NCBI RefSeq assembly: GCF_000004075.3
Contig: NC_026657.2
Coordinates: forward strand, 7,254,001 to 7,318,000
Origin: Cucumis sativus
Lineage: Eukaryota; Streptophyta; Magnoliopsida; Cucurbitales; Cucurbitaceae
Direction of reading: 5' to 3'
DNA: 64,000 nucleotides
Part shown: piece after piece, positions 49,454 through 61,633 of the stretch
How positions within the stretch are numbered: position 1 is the stretch's first letter
Layout: each line of letters opens with the position of its first letter
The notes under the pieces: model-generated
What the model was told of the DNA's origin: nothing
The model's database searches: none
What the model saw: the letters and a program-made list of their open reading frames with translations, nothing else
Made by a program: the position numbers and the translations under genes

Positions 49454-51695
49454 ATGTCAGTTTATGATGCTGCATTTGTGAACACGGAGCTCTCTAAACC
49501 CACTTCGATTTTCGGCCTTCGTCTTTGGGTTGTTATCGGAATATTTGTTGGAGCTCTAATAGTTCTTGCACTGTTTCTTCTTTCGCTTTGCCTCACTTCT
49601 CGCAAGCGGAACCGCCATAAGAATCAAATCGGTTTCCCTAAGTCCACTACTCCCCATTCTCCTCCTGCCGTTTCGAAAGAGATCCAGGAGATTGTACACC
49701 ATGCCGTGCCGGATCATCACCACCATGTTCAGCCGGAAATTCATGTCGAGATCGGGAAATTGGAGCATCGAGTTGTTTTTTCTGATAGACCTTCTAGTGG
49801 TGAGAGTAGAGGTACTGTGAGTGAAACTGCTTCTTTTGGATCTGGTACTGTTGGGCCTGAGGTTTCACACCTCGGTTGGGGAAGATGGTATACTCTGAGA
49901 GAGCTTGAGGCGGCTACTAATGGCTTGTGTGAAGAGAATGTGATTGGAGAAGGTGGATATGGGATCGTGTATTTAGGCATTTTAGGAGATGGTACCAGAA
50001 TTGCTATCAAGAATCTCTTGAATAACAGGTGATCATGTCGACTAATTCTCTAATGTTATTATCGTCGATGTTGTAAATTTACTTACTTTTCTTCTGTAAC
50101 TCGAGTGTCCTGTTTGGTTTCACGAAAACGAATTAATTTTATGCTGAGTTTAGAATGTGCTGTAGAGAATCTGATGCTGTTGTTTCTTTTCTATTGTGGG
50201 GAAGGAATGTTTCAAACTGCTACAGTTTTAGGCGTTTCTGATTTGGGATGCTCTTGGTTTGAAGATTATATAGATGCTGAAGTTTTAGTCTATTTTTGTA
50301 CTAGGGGTCAAGCTGAAAGGGAATTCAAAGTGGAAGTGGAAGCAATTGGGCGGGTAAGACACAAGAATCTTGTCAGGTTACTGGGATATTGCGTTGAGGG
50401 TGCATATAGGTACTGACGTACTGTTGATTTTCTTTAAATTTGAGGTACTTTTTGGTTCCATAGATGTTTATTATGAACTTTTGCTTTCTTTTTCATTTTT
50501 CAGAATGCTTGTTTATGAGTACGTTAACAATGGCAATTTAGACCAATGGCTTCATGGCGATGTTGGGGATGTGAGCCCTTTGACGTGGGAGATTCGTGTT
50601 AACATCATACTTGGAACAGCAAAGGGGTGTGTAATTGTGTTATTGCAGACCAGCTATTGATTCTTGTTTAAGCATGCAAGTCCAATAATGTAGTTGTCTC
50701 TCTCTCTCTGCTTCTTTTCCTATGGTGTAGATTAGCTTATCTTCATGAGGGTCTTGAACCAAAGGTTGTGCACCGTGATGTAAAATCAAGCAATATACTG
50801 CTTGATCGTCAGTGGAATGCTAAAGTATCTGATTTTGGGCTGGCCAAGCTTCTCTGTTCTGAAAGAAGTTATGTGACAACTCGTGTAATGGGCACATTTG
50901 GGTTAGTTCCTAACTTGACTCGACTTTAACTTTCTACTGTTTATAAGATGGAAATTCATGTGGGGATTTCTATAGCTATGTTGCACCTGAGTACGCCTGC
51001 ACTGGAATGTTGAATGAAAAGAGTGATGTTTATAGCTTTGGAATTCTGATTATGGAGATAATTTCTGGGCGGAGCCCTGTTGATTACAGTAGACCTCAAG
51101 GAGAGGTTGGTTTTTCTTTGCATCTAATGCTCGATTATGATTAACTTATGCATTAATGTCGTTTCCGTTCTTTTTCTATTCTGCTGCTTATTTAGTTGAA
51201 ATTAATGTCACAATTGCAGGTAAATTTGGTGGATTGGTTGAAAGCTATGGTTGGAGACAGAAAATCTGAGGAGGTGGTTGATCCGAAGTTACGTGAGAAG
51301 CCACCTTCCAAAGGTCTCAAACGCGTTTTGCTGGTTGCTCTTCGTTGTGTCGACCCGGATGCCACAAAGAGGCCGAAAATGGGACATGTCATCCACATGC
51401 TTGAGGCAGATAATTTGTTATCTCATGATGTATGAAGCTATATCTATAAGCTTTTCTTTGAAATTTTTGGTTCGCTCTTTTCTCTTTCTAACAATTTTCC
51501 AAACTCAATCCATCTTTAACTATATTTTAGGAACACCGGGTTGGCAAGGATTCTACTCATTCAATTGAAGGCCATCAACATGAGAACCGAGCCGTTTCAA
51601 GACGAGTTAACAATCAGAAAGATGAAGGAGCATCTTCTAATATAAGTGAAGGTGACAGTGATGGAAACATTCACCATCAAAGTAGGTGGAGATAA
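49454..51695 (+). CDS. Receptor-like serine/threonine protein kinase, At1g01540/At4g01330 type
   Basis: There are seven exons: 49454-50028, 50305-50409, 50504-50626, 50731-50901, 50976-51105, 51220-51429 and 51531-51695. They give 492 residues. A short N-terminus ([16 protein letters not shown]) is followed by one membrane span at about 24-48, so there is almost no extracellular domain. A Pro/His-rich juxtamembrane part precedes the kinase domain. The glycine loop GEGGYG is at 165-170 and the ATP-binding Lys is 186. The catalytic loop HRDVKSSN starts at 282 (an RD kinase), DFG is at 302-304 and APE at 328-330, so all catalytic residues are present and the kinase should be active. The C-terminal tail after 440 is charged and Ser-rich. 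The N-terminal 16 residues are nearly identical to what I recall for At1g01540. Its substrate and ligand are unknown. It belongs to the small extracellular-domain group often called RLK-Pelle TKF3-like or RLCK. Confidence 0.95.
50696..50709. repeat. (TC)n microsatellite in kinase intron 3
   Basis: Seven TC units close to the 3' splice site at 50730, where they contribute to the pyrimidine tract. Confidence 0.7.
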
Positions 51696-54600
51696 TAACG
51701 TACCACACTGGCATGATTACGTTACATGACTAACATTGCAAGTTTCTCCGAGATTGGGAGCCGAATCAACAATTATAGTGTTTGTTTTATAGATTTTTTT
51801 TTTTGCTCTTTAGGTGCCATCTCATCTCCATATAGATGGTTGCTTTTCTAATTTTCAAATAAATTAGCCTCATTCTTACAGAAGCCGTAAGAACCACAAC
51901 ATATCCGATCTTGTTAGCTGTGCAGTGTCTCCTCAACTTCCTTAAAATGCTAGCTGCTATCCGTCTTGATATTGACATAACAAAATCATTGTCTATAAGT
52001 ACCTTTTAGGGTAGGACACCTAGTTTCTATTTGGTAAAGATAGCTCCTGTGTCATTGTACATCTAGAATTATGCCCTTTTATCGCCGAGAGCGCCTGCTC
52101 TGTCAATTGTTTGGTCTAGCACCTAACCAGCTTTGTTGATGGAATTGGTTGAAACTGCCCATGAGATTGTGAAGCGTAGAATTGTATGCGTCTGATGTGT
52201 GGTCCCTGTGACCAGCAAGTTTGGTAGAGACTTTTCCTACTGCAACCTCTTCTTCATGTGCTCTTTTGCTCTGTTCTGGCTGGACCAGTAAGGCTACGAT
52301 GTGGACTAGAACTGAGGCATTCACCATCGAAACCATGACAGGATTTTGTCTGATCCTCACATTAGGCTGCCCGATGTTTCATCCTAAGCTGGCTGTAGAT
52401 GTTTCCGAAGGGATTAGATCAATCCCTTGGTTTATCTGCAACCATACATTGTCTTTTCAAGCACTCTCTATCAAACTCAAAGCCTTTGAGAGCTCCTTCA
52501 AAAACCCCCTTATCCTATGCTTGCTTTTGGAGTAAGTTTCAAAGGGCTTTTGTAACTTTATGGAGTTGGGCCATTTCTTTAACATAAGTTTGAAAAATTT
52601 TCATCTTTGTATTTATTTATTTATTTATTTTTACAATGTTGTCAGTCACATTTATAAAGAACGTTTGAACGACTTTATGGCTGCTAGCTCTGTATCCATC
52701 CATTTGCAGAGTGGGGCCAAGTGTTATGCGCATCAAAGTTAAGCAAATTTGCTTGTAGTAGTTCCTAATAAAGGAGCTTTGCCATTTATTGAGGATATCT
52801 TGTTCATAATTATCAATGTATTTGAAAGCGTCTTGTTTGTTTTTTCCTACATAAACTATACTTTCCATATATACATTAGTTCAGCCTAAACTTTCTACTT
52901 TTCATACAATTGGCAAGTCTTTATCGAATGCGTTCAGGGTGATGTTGAAACAAGAACAAAGAACTTGGGAGCTCCAGTTCATAGTTTGAAGGTAAACTAT
53001 GGGCTGTTGAAAATCTTTGTTGGGTTATAAATTGTTGTTTTGGATTTTCTTTATTCTTCTGGTGCTATGATTGTTCATGTTGATGTGTCATGTGAGGTTG
53101 ATTTTGGTGTCACAGGTTTTGGGGGTCTTTGTGGGGTACCTTTATTATATTGGTATGGCTTCCATGTTGGGATACTTTTCTCCTCTTTGTGCTGAATCAA
53201 TGACGGTTGTCGAAGGCTATGTTTCAAAAAGCCCTTTCAAAAGCGCTTCCTAGGCACATAAAATAAGGTGCTATGTGAGTCCCCGAGGCCTAAACTCTTG
53301 GACCTTGAGATTTTGTTTTCTAATCTTCTTTGTTAACTACGAAAAATCTAAATGCAAAATTCCTTCTCTTTTATGGTTTTATTTAGGAGAGGACTACAAC
53401 TATGAATGATATTCCACACCTTGGTCTCTTTTGTCAAGTTCATTTTATTCATGTTAGTCGTTGTGCTAATGGTGGTACCCATGCTTTAGGTTGTATTGGA
53501 TATGACTTTCTAATTTCCCTTCTTGATTTTGATCTCTTTTCCAGTATGACTGTAGTTAGTGTATAGGCCATCTGCTTCTTTTATTGTTTGATTAATTAAT
53601 TTGTTTATATTTACCTTGACAAATTTGATTTTTTTTTAAAGTTTAACATGTGAAGTGATGATTTGAATCTTAAACATGCAATATTTTTATTAATTACATA
53701 TACTCAAATTGACTATTTAAATTAAATGGCTGTTTATGTTTATGTTCTCACCGATTAATATAATTTAGAGGTAGGATAAACTCGGTTACTATTGATGTTG
53801 TTAAATTCAACAATTGAAACATAAAAGATAGAACTATCAACCGATAAGATGACCTACACTAGATTAACGATAATATTCAAAATTCTTTTTTCTATCTCGT
53901 AATTATGCTAAGTAGAGCTCATAAGAATAAATAAAAATTTCTCTTCCCAAATAAGAAGTTTGCTTAGCTAATTATCATCTTCTTATTTAAACTTAACATA
54001 TAGTTAACTTTTAATTAACTAGAATCCATGCCTCAAAGTAAATAAAAAAAAAATACATCAAATAAAATAATCTCATAGTGTAGAGCAGCCATCAGATGAC
54101 ATAAAAATCTTGAACAATACTACCTTTTTAAAAAAAATTATAAATATTATGTAATCAATTATCAAAATGCATTATGATATTTTAAAATTGGGACATAATA
54201 TTTAATAGTTAAAAGAAAGGACACGTTTAAATTCTATTGGCTAAACTTCTTGCTTTTATTGACATTGTCTTGTTCTCTAATTATATAATAATGTGACGTA
54301 AAATCCACACCGTCCAAACTTGGAAGATGTTTAACGGTCAAAATTGTATTAATTCCACCAGCCAAAGCCACTCAGAATCCGCCACGTTTAACGCCAGAAG
54401 TCTTGTAATCTGTCTGTGAGTAACTTTCTGGTCATTTTAGCAAACTAATTCAGCAAAGGGAAAATTAAAATTCCACATGACGGTCACGGAAAAGAAAGAA
54501 GCTCTTTGTTACGTCAACAGCCAATTAATTTCCTCCACGTATCTTCCTTTCTCATTATTTTCGTACCTCTCCTGTTAGGTTATCACCGGCTTTATCATCA
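51696..54600. other. Intergenic region between kinase and BYPASS1
   Basis: The kinase 3' UTR occupies the first few hundred bases. At 52100-52560 a GC-richer stretch is open in frames on both strands (85 codons minus, 104 codons plus) without recognisable family. An (ATTT)n run lies near 52615-52632. From 53.6 to 54.4 kb it is AT-rich and empty. The BYPASS1 promoter follows. Confidence 0.5.
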
Positions 54601-54707
54601 ATTCTGAAAGACAAATCTTTCTCATTTCCACCACGCGAGAGTTTCAACGTTTTTCTGGCTGCGATAATTTCTTAGAAATTTCTTTTGCTTTCTGATTTCT
54701 GGATCTG

Positions 54708-55696
54708 GTAGGAGCCGCTCCAATTTTTTCTTGTTTAATTTTCAAATTTTGAGATGATTTGATTTTATTGCGTTGGAATTATTCTGTTTGCTTTAGAATT
54801 AGGTTTTCGATGTAACTATCTAGGGTTTCTGTTCTTTTGATAGATGTTTGGGGTTGATTTCTGGTGGATTTTTTCTTTCGTTCTGCTCTAAACGCATTGC
54901 TTGTTCGTAGATCTACGAATTGGTAAACTTTTTATTTCTGTGATTTGTTTTTTGTTTAATTTACTTGTAATTTATGGAATTTGTCATAACTTTTGCTGTT
55001 TCAAGCTGATTTTTTTTTTTTTTTTTGGAGGGGGTGTAGAAGTGCTGTGCTATGTTTTTGAGGTTTTGCTTGAAAGAAAAGATTTTTTTGCTGCTTCAGA
55101 ATTGACGAATTGAAGATTAGTTTGACGTTTGTCCTCTTTTTCTCCTCAATTTTGGCGTGGAAAACAATTTTTTTCTGTTCTAGTTTGTTGAAACTTGTGT
55201 GTCTATATTCTGGATTAGTAAATCCCGTTCTTACATGAACCTCTAGTTTTTGCTAGCAAAATTTCATAAGGGTTTTTGGAATATAATTCAATTTTGGATT
55301 ATCCTGTCGTTTTTCTGGCATCTTCATTCCAAACATCGATAGCTGCAGTGTTACATGGGGAGAACTAGTTATTGGGGTCGTTGTGTTCAAGGAAACTCTT
55401 GTTATGCAGGCCTCTTGGCTGTTTACGATGTTAGTAGTTGGTGTATCCAGTTTCTTCACCAGTGTTTCACTTCTGCTCTAGATTGGCTAATTTGATCATG
55501 CTATGTTTGGAAATTTCATGAAAGGTTTGGTGCACCTGCAGTGATCCCATATTTTTAATGTATCATTCACCAATTGTATTTGAAATTTGATTACATGATT
55601 GATATTCTATGTGATGGTGGCATAATGGATGGTTATTATGAATTTGTTTCCAAATGGCAGTGATCCCATATTTTTAATGTATCATTCATCTTGCAG
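54708..55696 (+). other. Intron in the BYPASS1 5' UTR
   Basis: The donor GATCTG/GTAGGA at 54707/54708 and the acceptor TCTTGCAG ending at 55696 bracket a 989-bp intron, 13 bases before the ATG. The preceding leader exon (about 54590-54707) is pyrimidine-rich. A duplicated segment inside the intron offers further acceptors at 55541 and 55660. Confidence 0.6.
55538..55692. repeat. Duplicated 34-bp segment containing a splice acceptor
   Basis: GCAGTGATCCCATATTTTTA followed by ATGTATCATTCA occurs at about 55538-55571 and again at about 55657-55690, 119 bases apart. Both copies begin with a CAG that can serve as a 3' splice site. Confidence 0.8.
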
Positions 55697-55709
55697 TTTG
55701 TGTTACAAA

Positions 55710-56759
55710 ATGAGCAAACCACAAGAGCCACACCGGCCTTTCTTCCCTTTTGGGAATCCTTTCCGCGCAATATCACCAAAGGGTGCAAAAGTGTCTTCTA
55801 GACTTTCTTTTCTTTTAGCTACTTTTGAGGATTCTTTGGCAGAGAGGCTGAAGAAGCTTACTCCAAAATCGGAGAATGACATACTCAGCTTCTCATGGAT
55901 GGAATTAGCAATGAAGCTGCTGCGCGAAACTCACAATGACGTAAAAACCCTTGTAGAAGAGCTTGGGTTCCCTGTGTCCGAGTGGGATGAGAAATGGCTA
56001 GATGAGTATCTGAATATCAGTGTGAAATTACTTGATATATGCAATGATTTTAGTTCTGAGCTCTCACAGTTGAATCAAGGACATCTTATACTTCGTTGTG
56101 CCTTGCACAATCTGGAATCTACATCTTCCAACCAGTCTGTTCGTGCCCCTTCTTCACTGGATGCATGGAATCAACATATTAGTTCCAGAACCTCTAGAGT
56201 GGATAGCTGTTATCCTATTTTGGATAGTCTTGGGGAATCACTTGATCTTCCTAAGGTTAAGAACTCATCCAAAGGCAAGGTTTTGATGCACGTGTTGTAC
56301 GCAGTGAAGGTGGTGACTTTGTTTATTTGCAGTGTTTTTGCTTCTTCCTTCTCAGGTTCTTCCGAATGGCTGTTACCCACCAATGTTCCGGATTCATTCA
56401 GATGGGCAAGCGCATTTACTGAACTACAGAAATATGTAAATATGGAGATTAAAAAAATTTATTCTAGTGGAAGGTTTACTGCATTGAGAGATGTTGATGC
56501 AGTTAATGAGAGAGTAAAAAAACTGCATTCCATGATTCAAGGAAATATGGATGACTGCAAGGAAGAATTTCAGAATTTGATTGTAGAATTGAGGAGGGAG
56601 GCAGAAAATCTTACACAAGGTGTTGATCATCTTACAAAACAAGTTGATGAGTTTTTTCATATTGTTTTATCTGGACGTGATGAATTGCTTTCAAATCTTA
56701 GAGCAAATGAAGCAGTATTTTCTCAGGGAATGGGGGGGCTGTGTACGAGGCAACTGTGA
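55710..56759 (+). CDS. BPS1: BYPASS1-like protein (DUF793 family)
   Basis: The coding region is a single uninterrupted exon of 349 residues, the same length as Arabidopsis BPS1. It begins MSKPQEPHRPFFPFGNPFR, the conserved BPS1 N-terminus. It continues with the SWMxxAMxLLRETHND-like region, the SVKLLDICNDFSSEL helix and KVKNSSKGKVLMHVLYAVK (about residues 200-218). Next comes a hydrophobic stretch VVTLFICSVFASSFSGSS (about 219-236), then coiled-coil-like helices and VDHLTKQVDEFFHIVLSGRD near the C-terminus. In Arabidopsis, BPS1 prevents constitutive production of a root-derived mobile signal that arrests shoot growth; its biochemical activity is unknown. The open frame extends 27 codons further upstream, but those lie within the leader intron. 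The last eight residues (GGLCTRQL) follow a run of seven G, a place where sequencing error would change the C-terminus. Confidence 0.93.
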   Translation: MSKPQEPHRPFFPFGNPFRAISPKGAKVSSRLSFLLATFEDSLAERLKKLTPKSENDILSFSWMELAMKLLRETHNDVKTLVEELGFPVSEWDEKWLDEYLNISVKLLDICNDFSSELSQLNQGHLILRCALHNLESTSSNQSVRAPSSLDAWNQHISSRTSRVDSCYPILDSLGESLDLPKVKNSSKGKVLMHVLYAVKVVTLFICSVFASSFSGSSEWLLPTNVPDSFRWASAFTELQKYVNMEIKKIYSSGRFTALRDVDAVNERVKKLHSMIQGNMDDCKEEFQNLIVELRREAENLTQGVDHLTKQVDEFFHIVLSGRDELLSNLRANEAVFSQGMGGLCTRQL

Positions 56760-57696
56760 CAATTTGAGCTTGTTGCTTATGTAAAAGGGTTCGACTGGTT
56801 ATTATCCTATCTTTTGATTGCTGATTGTACACTATCTTGTCTTGCTTGTCATAGTATAGCCTGTGCAGTAATGCCTTCTGTTATCTTAATGTTATTGTGG
56901 TTTGAGCGTGTAATATTGTACTTTGCAATGAGAATGAAATGGAAAAGTATATCATGTTCAAGTAAAAGGCTTGCACCACCACTTCAGCTCTCTTTACAGG
57001 TCACACTATAATTAAACTTCATGAGTAATTCGTTCTACTCAATTTCTACCTTGTTAATATCATATGCTGAAATGAATAGTCCATATGTTATTTCTTTTGT
57101 ATTGAATTGTTTTTAGATACGTGAATACTGTGCTGTCTGGAGTTGGAATAAGAACTTGCTCAATCATCTTGTGTAGTCCATACAGAATTCGAGATTATTT
57201 ACCCTCCGTAAAAGCTTACTTGTTGGACAATGTGCTGGCTATGTTAACATTCATTGGATTACGATCTCATGTCTCTTAATCGTTGTTTACTGATGTAGTG
57301 ACAAATGGAAAAGATCAGAAGCATGGGCTCTCATGCATCGCAGAATTCTAGAACGCCAATTTTGTCAGTGAACACTTGCGAGTTGCTGTACAGATTGGCA
57401 CTAGGTTTGTGATTTACACTTAATGGATGGATCCTTCTCATATCGTAAACGTTTTCCTGTTCTTTGTGGGGAATATTTTTCAAGTTTTTGGGCTGACACC
57501 AACGTTAAATTGATTTTAAGTTGAATTATAATGATTGCACTCAACGGGTGTGTACATTCTATATTAATCAGAACTGTGCTGGAAAGGAAAATTCACTTCA
57601 TACCGAACATTTTTAGATAACGATTTAATACTAATAGACTAACAGTAACAATATACTGACTGGATATAGCGCTTGCTGATTCACAACAAGTAAGCT
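56760..57696. other. Region between convergent BYPASS1 and GH28 genes
   Basis: It holds the 3' UTRs of both genes. I see no further gene or repeat. Confidence 0.6.
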
Positions 57697-60600
57697 TCAT
57701 GCATGACTGAATTGGTAAGAACATTTTTTCAACTGGACTGAATCGATGGGTAAATTATCCTCTGGAAATTTGCATGTTGTAATTTTCTCTTCTCCCTGAT
57801 CGGGTAACAGATCACACGGTGGAGGAGTAACCTGGCTCGTTATTCCCTCAATATCGGTGCAAGTCCATGGCTGTTTCTTGGCCTTTGGTGCCAAGCCGAT
57901 TGTCACATTGGAAATGCATATATCTGTGAATGTGTCACCTGAAATTCCCTCCAATCTAGCTGCCATTGTTGCGTTTTCAACTACCATATCCTTGTAGTTG
58001 ATTCCCTGAATTACAGGCAATGCATGTGGGTCATAATTCTTATCGGCATGTGACCCGTAATCGCCTGTCATCCAGAATGCCCATTTCATGGTATGCATTG
58101 TCATCCTCCTAACATATATGTCTTTTACATATCCTCCCCTTCCTATGCCAGTTTTTATCCTGACCCCAGATTCAGAATCGATAGCTACGATGTCTTCAGC
58201 TCGGACATCTTCGATCCCGCCCGACATCTCACTCCCCAGAGCAATGACAGCACTTGTTGGGGAAATGCATGTGAGCCGTCTGACGACCAGTTGCTTAGTC
58301 GGCAATCCAAAACTTATGCCATACTCATCCCAACCACTCTTGACAGCTACACAATCATCTCCAGATACTATGTAACAATCTTCAATTCTAACGTTTGTGC
58401 AGGAATCTGCAAATGGAAGTCGTCATTGGTTTAACAAGATGTATAAAACTACTTCTTGAGGAAAGTTTGGGTAACAAACCTGGGTTGATACCATCTGTAT
58501 TCGGGGATCGAACTGGAGCGATAATGGTGATGCCTTGAATAAGAATATTGCTGTGTAACATTTACAAGAGAACAAAATCAGGAATGTTGAATTTCGTACA
58601 TATCTTTTTTCTATGGAACAACTAATTGGTTACCTGCTGTATACAGGATGAACATTCCAAGCTGGAGAATTCAGCAGGGTCAGGCTCGATATTTGAATAT
58701 CACTGGAATACATAAGCTCGATTAAGTATGGTCGAGTGTACTTAAGCTTGCCCTGATGAAAAAGCTGCCACCAGCGATCACCTTGACCGTCAATGGTGCC
58801 ATTGTTACCTGACATTTGTTGGTTCCACTTGAATTTTCAGACACAAGTCAAGGAAAATTAGAAACAAACTGACTTTAGCAGTGGGACAGTTACCTGTGAT
58901 GACAACATCCGTGAGGTTTGTTCCAAAGATTAAACTGATGTACCTTCCTCCTGACGTGTCCCTTCCATGACCGTAGGATGGCAACGGTTCGACCACGGGC
59001 CATTCATTCGGATCCTATGAAAGTAGTTAAAAAATAGGTACAAACTCTTAGCCAAATATAGACCATCTATTTGGTGTCATTCGATCGACAAGTTAGTTGA
59101 TCTAAGATTTTTGTAATACGGTATCTATACAAAATGAATGCCAAGTGTATCTTTTAGTTATGTGGGGATGGACCATGACCTTATAGTTAGTTCAAATTCC
59201 TCATTTTCTATCTTTTTAACAACTTTAGCTGACCTAACCACAGCGAGGGTTTGGAAAATGGCAGGAGGAGCATGATTTAAGGACCTAATTTACATGGAAT
59301 CCAATGGATTTTTTGTAGTTTGTTTTAAAACCACTGAGAAAAGTTGAAGAAACTACCCCCACTTTTGACCCATGACTTGACTTTTCAAAACAAAACGCTC
59401 ACAAATAAAACTAACTTGACCTTGACAAGTGGCTTCGAAAAAGTATAATCCCAACCTTTCCTTGGAGGTATTCTCTTTTAGTTTTTTGGTTCTTATAAAT
59501 GTCCTCTAAGAAATGGTAACATTAAATTATCCCAACCTCCATACTAATGACTCTCCCATCTCAAAATTATGTTCTATATTTTAATTTAATCATCATTCCT
59601 TAGAAAGTTATAGACTACATAGTGAGATCTAAAAGAAAACAGAAAGTCAGTCGAGAAATGGTGAATTGAATTTGTAGTTTTTGAAAATTAAAAAATCCAA
59701 AGCAAAAACAAACAAAAAAAAAATTGTTATATATGAGATTAAAATATTCGAGAACAAGATTCCTATGAATGGTGACAACCATTCTATTTGTAGTAGCAAA
59801 AGACATAATAAAATCAATAGTTAAATGTAGGTTTACTTTAAGCACAATAATCTTTTATCAACAACAACCTATAATTGTCTTCACATGAGAAGGAATGATT
59901 CGTAAAAGAAAAGAAACATTTGGGCATTTCTGTCATTCCTATACAATTATTATTATTTTTGAAATTCTAAGTTTATGTAAACTTTACTCTAAAGTAATTC
60001 CTAGTTTATATTTGCTCTTATCATCATCATTATTATTATGGAATTACAAGATTTGGATATAAAAAGAACATGATGCTATTGCTATCAGTTCACGTGATGG
60101 TACAAAAAGAAAAGGATCTACTAAATAGTAACCCCCTCCCTCGTGAACTATGTGTATATATATATATATAATTTCACAAGACTTGACATAACAATCATAC
60201 ATTTTAAAATAAGATACCCTCGGTAATAAAAATAAAAATATAAGTAATTCTATTAATTAAAAAAATCACTAAATGAGAAATGATTTTATTCTCTAAAAAT
60301 TGCAGTAATCAAACTAGCTCTCTTAGTAGAATTATTTAAAAAAATAGAAAGACAAAATATTTACAAATAGGAACTAATAAACTCAAGTGTAATTATTTTG
60401 TTTTAGTGTAACAAAAGGTAAATAATTTGTCAAATTTTTCTATCTCTTTTAAAAAAACTAGAATTATTTACTAAGTGAAATAGTGTGATAATTATTTAAA
60501 ATGAACATTGTGTTATGTCTCGTTAATTCCAGAAGTTTTTCTCAAAAATAGAAAAGATTGACAATATTTAGAAAAAAGATTGACAATATTTACCTTCATA

Positions 60601-61551
60601 CCACAAAACCAACTAAAAGATAATGAATATTTTGTAAATATTTTATGAAATGTTCAATTTTTTTTTTTACAATTTCTTCAAATTCAATCTAATTTTCATA
60701 TGAAATTTTAAAAAACTTTGTGAATGTTCAAGGTTTAACTGTTTTGGTTAATACACATCAACCAATTTTGGCTAATTTTTTTTAAAAAAATATGTTACAA
60801 AATAAAATGGAAAATCTAAGAACACTTAAAAAAAAAAACAAATCATAAAGTTAAAAGAGTAATTTTTAAAAAAATTTAAGCCATGTGAATTAAAAATGTT
60901 TGAACAATGAAAAAGTGAAACAAACCTGAGAAGCAAGAAGAACAGCATCTTGATGTAAAAACAGAGTGAAATGACTTGTGAGGTTGAAGCTTCCAGTGAG
61001 CCACTTCCCCGCCGGCACATACAGCTGAGCGCCGCCGTCGTCGGTGTATTGGCTGAGCTGTTCCACCGCCGCCTGAAACGCCTTCGTATTCGACGTTACT
61101 CCGTCGCCAACGCCGCCGAACTCCGTTATTGAAGCAGTGTGAGCTCTACAACTTATGGCCCCATATTCAATCCCATTTCCTTCCAAAATCTTCGCCTTTT
61201 TCCCTTTTTTAACCTTTCCTTTTCTTCCTTCAACTTCATCCATTAATGCCGCCGCCACAATAACCCCCAAAATCACCATTTTCATTACCTGTAAAACACA
61301 GAGCAACAAACGTTTTTGTGAATGCATTGTTAAAAAAATTGTAAAAAAACCAAAAAGGGGTTGAAAGGGTTTGTTTAAATGGTGGTGAGGGGAAATGGGT
61401 TGATGAGTTTGAAGCTAAAAGACATTAAAAATGGAAGCTTTTTGAAGAAATGGAAATGAAAACAGCCATTGAAGAAGAAGAAGAATGAAGAAGATTTTTC
61501 TGTTCTTACTTGAGCTTTAATGGGGTTTTTGTAAAGTTTCTCCATTGGCAT
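57697..61551 (-). CDS. Polygalacturonase-like glycoside hydrolase family 28 protein
   Basis: There are six exons on the minus strand: 61510-61551, 60926-61288, 58894-59014, 58634-58808, 58480-58550 and 57697-58406. They give 493 residues. A hydrophobic stretch (about 18-30) followed by a Lys-rich block (36-47) suggests a signal peptide or membrane anchor. The domain opens with TASITEFGGVGDGVTSNTKA. Catalytic region: NTDG at 251-254 and GDDC at 273-276 supply the three Asp residues, and RIK is at 340-342. The usual GHG motif is absent: the aligned stretch reads CISPTSAVIALGSEMSGG (from 304), so the conserved His is missing. This pattern is known to me from a distinct plant GH28 clade (At3g62110/At3g61490-like), whose activity is unsettled. 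Location is probably the secretory pathway or wall. Intron 2 is 1.9 kb. The 14-residue first exon is the weakest part; Met16 or Met18 are alternatives. Confidence 0.93.
60154..60170. repeat. (TA)n microsatellite in GH28 intron 2
   Basis: About eight TA units. Confidence 0.7.
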
Positions 61552-61626
61552 GAATTAGGAAAGAAACTGAGCTTTGGATTTTGGAATTAGTTGTGTTTGT
61601 GAATGTGAGTGTTTGGGAGTGGGTGG

Positions 61627-61633
61627 TTTTATA
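61627..61633 (-). promoter_or_regulatory. TATA box of the GH28 gene
   Basis: On the minus strand CTATAAAACC lies about 80 bases upstream of the ATG at 61551, a suitable distance. Confidence 0.55.

Noticed and set aside
55629-55709. 27-codon N-terminal extension of BYPASS1
   Set aside because: The BPS1 family starts at MSKPQ, and the extension lies in the leader intron. Only the last 11 codons could be used, by alternative splicing.
58088-58434. Plus-strand open frames of 95 and 113 codons
   Set aside because: Antisense shadows of the GH28 last exon.
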